A stretch of DNA of 64,000 bases, from positions 11,909,001-11,973,000 of the forward strand of contig OX419758.1 in NCBI GenBank assembly GCA_948567375.1, read 5' to 3'. Under the pieces are notes generated by a model that was not told the origin of the DNA, ran no database searches, and saw only the letters and a list, made by a program, of their open reading frames with translations. The position numbers and the translations under genes are program-made. This DNA comes from Lunularia cruciata. Lineage: Eukaryota > Streptophyta > Marchantiopsida > Lunulariales > Lunulariaceae. Of this stretch, positions 43,501 through 53,259 are shown in pieces (position 1 is the stretch's first letter; the number at the start of each line of letters is the position of its first letter).

Positions 43501-45364
43501 GGCTTATGCATTGACCATCTACATGAAGAAGGGTGTAGATTACATGGTGATTTTGGAAGACAAGGAGGCTCTCAAAGCTTTTGAGGAGCTCAAGCAATCC
43601 CTTGTTGTAGCTCCAATTCTTGCTAAACCTGATTGGAGTAAGCCTTTCATCCTCTACACTGATGCTTCTAATGTAGCTATAGGATGCACTCTTAGTCAAT
43701 TAGACCAAGATGGGCATGATCATCCAATAGCTTATGCTAGTAGGCAGATGGTTTCAGCAGAGAAGAACTACTCTGTCACAGAGAGAGAAGGGTTGGCAGT
43801 GATCTTTGGTCTCAAGAAGTTTAGACACTACTTGATTGGAGGGAAAGCCACAATTGTCACGGATCACAAGGCTTTGAAGTACATCTTCAACAAGCCTAAT
43901 GTTGAAGGGAGACTAGCAAGGTGGATGATACTCTTGTCTGAGTATGACTACACAATTGAGGATAGGCCAGGAAAGAAACATGCAAATGCTGATTTGTTAT
44001 CTAGAGCCTATGATCATGATGGAGATGAGCCAGTAGATGATTCCTTCCCGGATGAGGAGCTCATGACAATCTCAGTCACTCAAGAGATTCCAATGGAGTA
44101 CAAGGAGATTGTGGATTTTGTGACAAGAGGTAACTATCCAGAAGGGATGCATGCTAGGGAGAGGAAGGCCCTTGCAGCAAGATCTAGACCTTACACAATG
44201 GTGGAGGATATTCTTTTTCACCAAGGAGCAGATGGTCTACTTCGAAGAGCAGTGGGTAAGGAAGAGTCTATCCTACTCATAAAGGAGTTTCATGAAGGTT
44301 TAGTATGTGGAGGACACTTTGCAGGAAAGGTGACTGCTTTCAAGATTCTAGATGCAGGTTATCATTGGAGAGGGATTTTCAAGGATTGTCTTGATTATTG
44401 CAAAACTTGTCATGTTTGTCAAGCTTTTGCTAGAAAGTCTACATCCACTCCACCACTTAGATCAATTCCATTGCTAGGACCTTTTGAGAAGTGGGGAATT
44501 GATTTTGTAGGACCTCTCAATAGAACCCCAAGGAACAATCGGTACATTGTGGTAGTTACTGATTACCTTACCAAGTGGGTTGAGGCTAGACCATTGAGGG
44601 ACAAGAATGAAGATGAAGTGGGTAGATTTCTTTATGAACGCATTATCACTAGGTTTGGATGCCCTTTGGAGTTGGTTTCTGATAGAGGAGGAGAGTTTAC
44701 AGGAAGCATTACTACAGCCATGCTACGACATTTCTCTATCACACATAGAGTAACTACATCCTATAAGCCAAATTCCAATGGCTTGGCAGAGAGAACCAAT
44801 CAGACCTTGTGCATGATGTTGGCCAAAGATGCAGAAATGGAGGGGGCTAAACATCATTGGGACAAGAGGATTCATGCAGTTTTGTGGGAGTATAGGACAA
44901 CCATGAAGACTTCCACTGGATATTCTCCATTCCAATTAGTGTATGGTATTGAGTCTACCTTACCTATTCACTTTGATCTTCCTACCTTCCAAAGCATTCA
45001 TAGGAGATTGAAGAAAGCACAAGGAAGTGATGCAGGGAAGTCAAGGAAGGATCAACTCATGGAGTTGGAAGAGGCAAGAGAAGTTGCTATGGTTCGAGTG
45101 GAGCAAGCCCAAAGGAAACAAAAGGAGAGCTATGACAAGAGGCAAGGCAAGAAGAAGGTGGAGCCTTTCAAAGAAGGTGATTGGGTAATGTTGTTTGATT
45201 CCATTCGATTCAAGAGAGTGCAAAAGAAGTTTTTGCCTAAGTACTTTGGACCTTTCATAGTAGAGAAGGTGTGGGGCAATTTCACCTATGATCTCAAGGA
45301 GTTGGGAGGAAGACACTTTGATAGGATTAACCATGATAAGTTGAAGATGTACCATAGAAGGTAG
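40538..45364 (+). CDS. gag-pol polyprotein of copy B (1608 aa), RT probably inactive
   Basis: Intact frame with the same domain order as copy A and all protease, FIDD, RNase H, HHCC and D,D35E residues present. However codon 790 (42905-42907) is TGG, where A and C have CGG. It turns KLRVCVDY into KLWVCVDY. This Arg is nearly invariant in reverse transcriptases and corresponds to HIV-1 RT Arg72, which contacts the incoming nucleotide's phosphates. The change must have come with or after insertion if the copy mobilised itself, or the RNA was copied by RT from another copy. Other differences from A are scattered conservative substitutions. Confidence 0.93.
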   Translation: MGKLPVFFGKDGEDVEAFVRDFKRACIGNNERRKNEWASLLPNFFEDAALTWYESEYQKRERREGEEESWETLTSALIENFLPDESYERLMSEVTFLKQGDGEKVRVYVERVEKLESRFRIVLRKGGDDVETTMIGIGAMLTKNFVGGLRPQIRSKVRYEKPSSKVEAIKIAIRMEESLEGDESDLVVKEVVHPPQGYKYGGTSDTLVTRVAPQVVVAPVLAPPPKDPLQTITEQLADLKINVVQLWEKREVDQNVGRGPRSYGNYPYRGGQPANNFNDRNCFGCGGRGHIQRNCPNSTYHGGRGYEGANRGKEGGSETQVAPNPNKGKGIASIDVVESKYEKGECSNSKGLNLELLAQEKKRARFAEDVHSSQGFTSSKDTPMSTRSTRTSTPSTTKTPRKKLGMEDFLISKQQWNYNVLEDVGSHKANITVGQLIALNPTLRKELRGGLSSTRSKKKKKAKVPVSMGVVDAKPAPWEACEYASKIDVRVNGHNIKDALVDGGSAVNAMSERLMKKLGMIPSRPSTFVVSMANKQQVRPVGEMDKVVVSVMGVQNLMTFQVLKDSSYDLLLGRPWLRAARTTDRWHKGYLRIGPSNHRVTVPVTNTTNTSHSDTPSSDYWESDSEGGASGVDTSMEEETSTEEDESESDSDVYPLCAMDFAPKPEVLKDPDKSPLTLEEVERRLSTLKYGPNVTKEEKVRFEEIFRKFIHVFAFSYKDLKEVTLEEHKIEVESHARPIRQKQRRISPPISLVVKEEIDKLKEAGFIFEVENSEWVSPIVIVKKKNGKLWVCVDYKKLNAVTKKDYYPLPFIDEILEEVAGHERYSFGDGYSGYNQIKIAPEHQQLTTFTTPWGTYAFKVMPFGLCNAPATFQRFMNKVFEPFIGKFVRDFIDDFCVYGSKEEHFEHLIKVLQRLDEANASLNPEKCIFGCEEGLLLGHIISKDGIAVDPEKVRKISDLPFPSSLTKLRQFLGMVGYYRRFIFSFSNKAYALTIYMKKGVDYMVILEDKEALKAFEELKQSLVVAPILAKPDWSKPFILYTDASNVAIGCTLSQLDQDGHDHPIAYASRQMVSAEKNYSVTEREGLAVIFGLKKFRHYLIGGKATIVTDHKALKYIFNKPNVEGRLARWMILLSEYDYTIEDRPGKKHANADLLSRAYDHDGDEPVDDSFPDEELMTISVTQEIPMEYKEIVDFVTRGNYPEGMHARERKALAARSRPYTMVEDILFHQGADGLLRRAVGKEESILLIKEFHEGLVCGGHFAGKVTAFKILDAGYHWRGIFKDCLDYCKTCHVCQAFARKSTSTPPLRSIPLLGPFEKWGIDFVGPLNRTPRNNRYIVVVTDYLTKWVEARPLRDKNEDEVGRFLYERIITRFGCPLELVSDRGGEFTGSITTAMLRHFSITHRVTTSYKPNSNGLAERTNQTLCMMLAKDAEMEGAKHHWDKRIHAVLWEYRTTMKTSTGYSPFQLVYGIESTLPIHFDLPTFQSIHRRLKKAQGSDAGKSRKDQLMELEEAREVAMVRVEQAQRKQKESYDKRQGKKKVEPFKEGDWVMLFDSIRFKRVQKKFLPKYFGPFIVEKVWGNFTYDLKELGGRHFDRINHDKLKMYHRR

Positions 45365-45371
45365 AGAGACC

Positions 45372-45393
45372 TTCACTTTGAGGACAAAGTGAA
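45372..45393 (+). other. Pre-polypurine hairpin, copy B
   Basis: Identical to the 9-bp stem and AGGA loop at 18323-18344. Confidence 0.7.
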
Positions 45394-45412
45394 AACTTAG
45401 TCCGGGGGTAAA

Positions 45413-46091
45413 TGTAACACCCATTTGTGCATGTGTGTGGTATTGTGATATTTAGCTTGGTATTACAAGTACTTAAGAGATATTATTTATATAGAGATAA
45501 AGGATGGTTCTATATTAGTCATGGTTAGCTAAAGTTAGTCATAGCTAAGATAGATGGGACCTTACTTTAGAGGAAGTAGAAAAGATGAGCACCACTATTT
45601 TGGATTTTAGTGTGTTGACTTGGTATTATTCCTAGGTGTTTGGCTTTGGGGAAAGAGTTGAGAACTCTTGGGCCCGCAAGCCTTTTTGTTTTGGATTCTT
45701 CTTTAGTCCAAGGATAGCCCATGTGAAGGAATCCTTGCTTTAGTGGTTGGGTCAAGATAAGGGGAATATGCCCATGTGAATGGATATTCCTTTCTACTTT
45801 TTGACTTTACTTGACTTTTAGTCTAGTAACTTGAGTTACTACGGTAAATAGTAACTTTGGTACGTAACTATTTCACAAGTATATAAACAAGGGGTGAGGA
45901 GGTACTCATCATCCTTTCATTTGCAACTATCTCTCTCTCATTGAGTTCTCTAGTGAGCAATGTCTTGAGTCTTGGAGTGTTAGCCTTGGAGGAGTATGAT
46001 GGAGTTGGGGTTCCTTGCCTTCTTAGTCCATGGTGCGCTACCATAATAGCCATCAGAGGTTCATCCTGAGTGAGAGACAGGCCGGCTCACA
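45413..46091 (+). repeat. 3' LTR of copy B
   Basis: 679 bp, no difference from 38290-38968 found on reading both. Confidence 0.94.
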
Positions 46092-46555
46092 AGTCAAGCC
46101 CCGCCTACACTAGTTAAGAGGATCCAGGTGATGCTCGCCGGCCTCTGTCCACCATAGCTAGGAACTTGAAGGCTCAACATCAAAGAAGTGAGCTCTCTGG
46201 AGCTGCACCTCAAAAGTATACCCCTGGACTTGAGCTAGGTCTGAAACCCTAATGGTCCCATAAATGGCACAATTGATGGTGCAAATGGTGCAAAGTGACA
46301 GTAGGCCCCACCATGAAGTCAATACCCCAAACACAAAATCTGACCGTCAGAAAGTAGTCTCTAAGAATTTGCTGAAATAACTCTAACTACTATCATTGGA
46401 ACTCCAGTGTCCGAGCAATCTAGATGTGACACTACAAATAGTGTGATAGCTGTCATTCATATATACATCGCTACACAACATACATCACTGTCAACATCAT
46501 ACACTATAGAAGCACAACTCACACATAAGTCATACATAGACTCTAAAGTGCGACA
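46088..46555 (-). repeat. E2 LTR, proximal part
   Basis: Reverse complement of the first ~460 bp of the E LTR. On the minus strand it starts TGTCGCACTTTAGAG at 46555, just after a clean polypurine tract (AACTAGGGGGGCGAT). It is diverged from the 33710 LTR by many substitutions. The first four bases are the target duplication made by copy B. Confidence 0.8.
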
Positions 46556-46734
46556 ATCGCCCCCCTAGTTGGCAGTTAGGTCCCTCTAACTCCAAATAGT
46601 CATCTACTCCAAGTATATGGTATACCCTATGATGGGCAAAGATTAGGAGGCCAGGTGCTATAGAGCCCCATCGTTAGTTGCCTGTCTGCAATCTATACCA
46701 TATAAAGAATGAATTAGCTATAGGTCAAGTACAT

Positions 46735-47110
46735 CTAGGACATAACAATCGTTCCTAAGGAACCACCATGAAGGGAGGAGTCATACATGCCATATGCCAT
46801 CCTCTCAAATAGCTATGACGCACTAATATAATAGCAGTTCCACTATAAGAGCCACATAACATACACCTCAAGCCTGCACGTACAAATGCCGAGCTTGGGT
46901 CCATAGTACCATCAATGTTTGGGAGGTGGCATGGTGCACAATTGCACACATGATCCAAACAACACCATCATGTCTTTCTAACACAAGGACTCTAGGTGGC
47001 AAAACCTCATGCACTCTCAAGATAGTGCGGCCTGTTGAAACATCAAGTGTAAAGTAATTGGTGTTGTTTGCTATAGATATACATAGTCTCTTGGATGAAA
47101 TCAACGGATC
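46735..47110 (-). pseudogene. PHD-finger segment of E2, zinc ligands lost
   Basis: The minus strand repeats the arrangement of 33212-33538: VLVLERHDGVVW, NCAPCHLPNIDGTMDP, then CMLCGSYSGTAIILVRHSYL and RGWHMACMTPP. The third and fourth zinc Cys are replaced by Arg and Tyr, and a stop precedes the final CPRC. So this copy cannot fold as a PHD finger. Its presence in a second, independently inserted copy shows that the domain belongs to the element family. Confidence 0.8.
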
Positions 47111-48214
47111 AAAAGTCTATAACCTCCTTCTTGAATGGTAGCATAGCATAAAGTATCTATATGCTGAGCAATTGCCAAGTTCTCAAAGGCCATCAACATC
47201 ACTCCAAAAGATCTCTTCCCACTAAGAACATGCGCTCATCCATACATGTGGGTCATCCAAGTCCAAAATTACAGTAGCATTTTGACAAATGGTTGCAGGT
47301 AAATTTGGATCTTGTCCATAGGGTAGGAAGTAAGGAGAGGAGGATGTTAAGGAGGCTTGCCAGTTGAACCAATAGCCCATGGCCAACCAAGGTAATTGGA
47401 GATCCCAATCTCCCAAGTGGCCTCTCTACAAACCATACTTTTGCAAACCGCTCTTCACCGTCTGAACCACTCTCTCTACTAAGCCATCTGCCTTAGGGTG
47501 ATCTTGGGATGTAGTATGATGGTCAATCAAAGCCTTGTCAAACAAGACCTAAAACTCCCCCAAGAACTCTTTACCCTGATTAGTCAAAACCTCAACTGGT
47601 GCACCAAAATGACTAAGAACTCAATCCAAGAATGAGTAAGTTGTCCCTTCACTAGACTTGCCAGGAAGGGCCACCAACTCAATCTTCTTGGAGAAATGCT
47701 CCACATCACCAAAACATATTGATGATGTCTCACAGTCAGCGGTAAAGGTCCAGCAAAGTCCAAACTCCAATGGTAACCCAATCCCATGATAGGTAATGGG
47801 TGTAATTGTGGCATAGGAGCATTGAATGATGCTTTTACTTGGTCATAAACCACACATCTATCTGGCAACAAACTGCTATACCCCGGTCTGCATACCACAC
47901 CACCAATAATGACTCTGGAGTAAGCTATATGTACACTTTACTCCAAAATGTCCTAGCTCCTCATGAGCATGATGGACCAACTGTGGTCTCTAAGATAGAA
48001 GTGGTACTACTCGCACTCTACCATCCTCCTATACACGCAAAAGGTGTATGCACTCCAATCTGAACCATCAGGCTTGCTGAAGAACACGGTCTCTCTCCTT
48101 GGCCCCAATTCTGCCACCCATAACACCAATACAAAAATAGTCCATCACTAAGACATCATCATGAATGTCTCGCTGAATTGTACCAATATCTTCACTCTTT
48201 GGATCTATGACCTG
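47111..48214 (-). pseudogene. Integrase of E2 (partial)
   Basis: Minus-strand fragments 47898-47584 (YHWSLDFAGPLPLTVRHHQY) and 47416-47222 (WDLQLPWLAMGYW, VILDLDDPHVWMS) match the integrase of E. The remnant of the zinc region reaches about 48000. It is truncated at 48214 by family-A fragment F, so RT, the methyltransferase and gag are absent. Confidence 0.8.
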
Positions 48215-49129
48215 TGAACTGGCCTATCTCTCACTTAGGATGAACCTCTGATGGCTATTATGGTAGTGCATCATGGACTAAGAAGGCAAGGAACCCCAAC
48301 TCCATCATACTCCTCCAAGGCTAACACTCCAAGACTCAAGACATTGCTCACTAGAGAACTCAATGAGAGAGAGATAGTTGCAAATGGAAGGATGATGAGT
48401 ACCTCCTCACCCCTTGTTTAAATATTTGTGAAATAGTTACGTACTAAAGTTACTAATTACCGTAGTAACTCAAGTTACTAGGCTAAAAGTCAAGTAAAGT
48501 GAAAAAGTAAAAAGGAATATCCACCCACATGGGCATATTCCACTAAGCATGTGATCTTATCTTGACCCAACCATTAAGTTTAGGATTCATTCACATGGGC
48601 TATCCTTGGACTATAGAAGAATCCAAAACAAAAGGCTTATGGGCCCAAGAGTTCTCAACTCTTTCCTCAAAGCCAAACACCTAGGAATAATACCAAGTCA
48701 ACACACTAGAATCCAAAAAGGTGGTGCTCATCTTTTCCACCTCCTCTAAAGTAAGGTCCTTTCTATCTTAGCTATGACTAACTCTAGCTAATCATGACTA
48801 ATGTAGAACGATCCTTTATCTCTACATAAACAATATCTCTCAAGTACTTGTAATACCAAGCTAAATATCACAATACCACACATGCATATGCACAAATGGG
48901 TGTTACATTTACCCCCCGGACTAAGTTTTCACTTTGTCCTCAAAGTGAAGGTCTCTCTACCTTCTATAGTTCATCTTCAACTTATCATGGTTAATCCTAT
49001 CAAAGTGTTTTCCTCCCAACTCCTTGAGATCATAGGTATAATTGCCCCACACCTTCTCCACTATAAAAGGTCCAAAGTACTTAGGCAAAAACTTCTTTTG
49101 CACTCTCTTGAATCGAATGGAATCAAACA
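48215..49129 (-). mobile_element. Truncated family-A element (F): LTR plus end of pol
   Basis: 48215-48907 is a diverged family-A LTR in reverse orientation. 48908-49129 continues into the polypurine tract, the conserved hairpin (48928-48949) and the last ~60 codons of gag-pol. The sequence stops abruptly at 49129 inside codons matching FDSIRFKRV and joins the Y block. F is older than A, B and C but keeps the hairpin exactly. Confidence 0.85.
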
Positions 49130-49743
49130 TGTTGTTTTCAATGCTCTTCGCTTGAGCTTAATTCTGATTGTCAATTCTGTGTTTGTGTAGAGAATTTCTA
49201 AGTGCAAGTCAGTGTGTCTATGGATGTTGGATTATGCAACCTTGATCTTCATTCTGTGTGTTTGATCCTGAGTGAAGTGCATCAGAGTAATGCCTTGATA
49301 GATTTGAGAGGAATTGTAATGTTTGTAGTATTTTGCATTTGTGAGTGTAGCACGAAGTTGATGTGAAGCAATTTTGTGAAGCAATTTTGTGAAGCAAGGA
49401 AGTTGTGCCTTCAATGGAGGGGTGGAACACAATTTTGAGGTAAAATCATTCTTCACAGTGAAGTGCAGTCTTCGGGAGAATCTGAATCATCACAATCAAG
49501 AGTTGTTGGACAGAATTTGCTATGTTGTGATTATGTGTGTGTGTTTTTGTGACAAGTTGTCAAGATTGTGAGCTTGTTACTCTCTTCTGGGTGTAGTTGC
49601 TACCTGAGAGACTAAAGACGCAACCAAGAAGAACTACATGTTACTATTTGACTTCATATTTGACCAATTCTGATTTGTATCTCTACGGGAATGAACTTTA
49701 CTTACCCGATTACTGCAAAAGTGATATTTGCCGGGTTGTCACA
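49130..49743 (+). mobile_element. LTR-like block of element Y, right copy
   Basis: Homologous to the reverse complement of 3574-4260. It ends GGGTTGTCACA at 49743. Its start is truncated at the junction with F. A coiled-coil ORF follows, as expected if this is a 5' LTR. Confidence 0.55.
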
Positions 49744-49771
49744 GTCACCCTCATCAATCACTTTCTTTGCA

Positions 49772-50330
49772 TGGTGCAAGAAGTAAACTTGGAGAGGATG
49801 AAGGCAACGGATGAACTCAAGGAAGTTTGTGCCCAACACTTGGAGAGGGTTAAATGGAACAATGACTTAGCACAGGATGTGGCCAAGCATAGGGCAAAAG
49901 GTGTGGCCCTAGAGAAGAACATTTCAAAGGAGAGGATGATAAGACATAAGATGTCTGAATTGAAAGAATAGGTAAAGGCCCAAGAAGAGATTGATGCACT
50001 GAAGGGAGAAGTGGAAAAGTTAAAGGTGTCCCTCATAGCAGGAAAAATTCATGATTAAGATGAGATATGAGTAGTGGACATCAAAAGTGAAGGAGCTCAT
50101 GGAAAGTCTTAAGTAGAAGAAGGAAGAACACATGAAGGAAAGGGTAGCCATTCAAGGGGAAATTGTGGTTGAGATAAAGGAGAGTTGAACCTAGAGAAGA
50201 CTACAATATTGGTGAGGATGGAGATGATGTAGGTCCATCTTGAAGAGATCAACAAAGGGTGTTATGAAGGCCTACTTGGAGAAATTGGAAGCTCAAGACT
50301 GTCAATGGGAATGACCTAACCCATAGTTTG
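49772..50330 (+). pseudogene. Coiled-coil ORF next to the right Y block
   Basis: From 49772 the + strand reads MVQEVNLERMKATDELKEVC, then QHLERVKWNNDLAQDVAKHR, with a stop near 49970. It continues in frame as Glu/Lys-rich coiled coil (IDALKGEVEKLKVSLIAGKI) and in shifted frames to about 50330. Like 4600-6260 it has heptad-like Leu spacing and no enzymatic motif. The remaining intact piece is 66 codons. Confidence 0.45.
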
Positions 50331-52532
50331 GGCTACTAGGCACTATGGGACAAGGGAATTGTGGGCCAGCCCTTCTCTGGGCTTTGGGTGTGAACTGCAG
50401 GCAGGTTTCTCATAATGCACTTAGCCGTATTGTACGACTGGATCTTGTGTGAGACACTTAACCTTGAAGAGAGATCACAGATCTATCGCCCTTATGAGCC
50501 AGTTGACCTCCTTGGTTGTCACTCTGTGTTAATCAAACTTCACACTCCATGAGAACTACATGACATCTTGTAGTGGGAACACAAGTATTGAGGATTCATG
50601 AGAACACCATATCATACAAGTTCCATGATCATTCATTGCAATCATCCATACAAGGATCTGAGAGCAAACAATGGATAGGGTACTCAGAGTTTATATCTCT
50701 TGGCTGTGGGTTGTCACCTACAACATATGGTCATCACCTGCACTACAAGGAACACCATAATATTACCTGGGATTCCTCTCTCTGGCCAAGTCCTCCTCCT
50801 TGCTAGTTAACCCTCAATCAAGATCAAATGGCTAGTTAACCCTCAGTCTCTACTAAATGGCTTATTGATCTACTTATGATAACTCTCTACTACCAACACC
50901 AACCCCACCATAGTAGATTAAGGTCTGTTATATATGGTGAACCCTAAAAAGAATTTCTACTTTCCTCCCAATACTTCTTTTGTGCTAGTTATCTCCACCA
51001 AATGCCACCCGCCATAAATACCAATTGACTCTTAATCCTTGATTCTAATCAAGATTACATTATCTAAGTGCATCATCACACTACCTTTGCATTCATTATC
51101 TACCTAAATTTTTCCTACTATCTTACATACCCATAGCAATTTGTGCTTGCTCTCTTGTTTGTTCCATAGAGAGGAATCCCACACCCAATTTTAGTCCCGT
51201 TAGAAGAATATCCCATAGTGGGAGTCCCATAGCAACTCACCTGCAATGGAAATCCCACACTCAGATTCCCGTAACATTAACTTGCTTGCATTTGACACAG
51301 CCCTCAACAGCTACTTTGCCAGATGACCTAGCCCTCTCCTCAGTACTTGCCCTCCAAGTAAGCCCTTTTGAAGTCTACTTTTTCTTCTTGCCCTTGTTTG
51401 CAAAAGGGAAGAACTAGGCTCTCATCTAGTAGTAGATGCCCATATGATCTCTTTCTTGATAATCCTTGAAGATGGTATCATGTACTTGGATGAATCCATC
51501 CATGTGGGCAAACTCCAAGGTCCTTCCTAGACCGACAACAACCCCATATGTTTGCTTGCTCTAGAGGTACATGAAGTTTAGCTCAAAAAATTTCATGTAC
51601 AACTATGGATTCTACTTAGATCTCCCAATCTAAGCAATAAGGTACATGCCTTCCTTTAACTTTTGGCTTTGTATAGTTGAGTTTGTGTGCAACAGCTCCA
51701 AGATTGTTGGGCTCACTAGAGTCTTCTTCCTTGGCATTGAGATCTGCATACCACTTCTTGCCAAAGCACTTAATCATGCAATTGCTCAAAGAGTCATGCG
51801 ATAACAAGTATTTGAAGGGCTATGTTTGGGAGTGTCTCACTTGCTTCTCTAAGACCACCAGAGGAACTTCCAAAGAGGGAACAAATTTCGTATGAGTTCT
51901 TGTCCTAGTTGCTCAAATACGGTCCTTACCTCCTGGACTATAGTACTGATGGGTGTGGTCTGAGACACTGGGACTGTAGTGATAGTGGTGTTACAGGCAG
52001 CCTACAATCTGACATCCTAGTGGATCCAGAGGATTTCAACATTGGTGATCCTGCTTGTTTTGACATATTCATGTCTAGGACATAGGTGTGGTTTCAATGC
52101 CAAACCTTGGTTCACCAGCTTCAAAAAATCCACTAAATACCTCAAAGAAAAGTATGGGAGGCTGATTGCTACATATGTTAACTTGTGGGGTACTCTAACC
52201 AGAGGTCCTCCCTTAGTGATTCTTTTATTAGTACACAATGGGTTTTGAAGAGATCCCAAAACTCAATTTCTCAGGTCTATAACATGGAGAACTTATTTTC
52301 ATGGAGAATTTTCTATAACAAGATATATTGGTTTATTGTTGCTCCTACAATGAAGAGGGCCAAGTCAAATTGGTAGACTTGTTCTATCAAAGAAAACATT
52401 AGGGTTTCCAATTGTAGCCTACTATAGGCAGCAAGAACATGCACCTATATATCATGTGTGAGGGTTGGTTGTGGTAGGAAGGGATGGTACTCAGACTCCT
52501 ACTTATCTTCCCGGCATAGGGCTTGGTCGGCC
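50331..52532. other. Unassigned sequence left of copy C
   Basis: No intact gene. Scattered short frames on both strands (for example 52042-52248 + and 51616-51807 -) show no domain I recognise. 51120-51260 contains a loose repeat of (G/A)AATCCCACAC / AGTCCCATAG phrases. It is probably old retroelement sequence, perhaps the continuation of relic J interrupted by copy C. Confidence 0.3.
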
Positions 52533-53211
52533 TGTGAGCCGGCCTGTCTCTCACTCAGGATGAACCTCTGATGGCTATTATGGTAGCGCACCATGGACTA
52601 AGAAGGCAAGGAACCCCAACTCCATCATACTCCTCCAAGGCTAACACTCCAAGACTCAAGACATTGCTCACTAGAGAACTCAATGAGAGAGAGATAGTTG
52701 CAAATGAAAGGATGATGAGTACCTCCTCACTCCTTGTTTATATACTTGTGAAATAGTTACGTACCAAAGTTACTAATTACCGTAATAACTCAAGTTACTA
52801 GACTAAAAGTCAAGTAAAGTCAAAAAGTAGAAAGGAATATCCATTCACATGGGCATATTCCCCTTATCTTGACCCAACCACTAAAGCAAGGATTCCTTCA
52901 CATGGGCTATCCTTGGACTAAAGAAGAATCCAAAACAAAAAGGCTTGCGGGCCCAAGAGTTCTCAACTCTTTCCCCAAAGCCAAACACCTAGGAATAATA
53001 CCAAGTCAACACACTAAAATCCAAAATAGTGGTGCTCATCTTTTCTACTTCCTCTAAAGTAAGGTCCCATCTATCTTAGCTATGACTAACTTTAGCTAAC
53101 CATGACTAATATAGAACCATCCTTTATCTCTATATAAATAATATCTCTTAAGTACTTGTAATACCAAGCTAAATATCACAATACCACACACATGCACAAA
53201 TGGGTGTTACA
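52533..53211 (-). repeat. 3' LTR of copy C
   Basis: 679 bp. Differs from the 5' LTR at about four positions, including the stretch read on the + strand as CCGTAATAAC against CCGTAGTAAC. Confidence 0.94.
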
Positions 53212-53230
53212 TTTACCCCCGGACTAAGTT

Positions 53231-53252
53231 TTCACTTTGTCCTCAAAGTGAA
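53231..53252 (-). other. Pre-polypurine hairpin, copy C
   Basis: Same perfect 9-bp stem and 4-base loop as in copies A, B and F. Confidence 0.7.
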
Positions 53253-53259
53253 GGTCTCT

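Larger units (their letters stand above)
38290..46091 (+). mobile_element. Family-A LTR retrotransposon, copy B (full length)
   Basis: 7802 bp, the same length as copy A, inserted in the E2 LTR. Its two 679-bp LTRs look identical by eye, so it is the youngest insertion in the window. Flanks AGTA (38286-38289) and AGTC (46092-46095) are the 4-bp target duplication with one later change. The undisrupted site in another E LTR supports AGTC. All ORFs are open, but an Arg-to-Trp change in RT probably disables it (see gag-pol). Confidence 0.95.
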
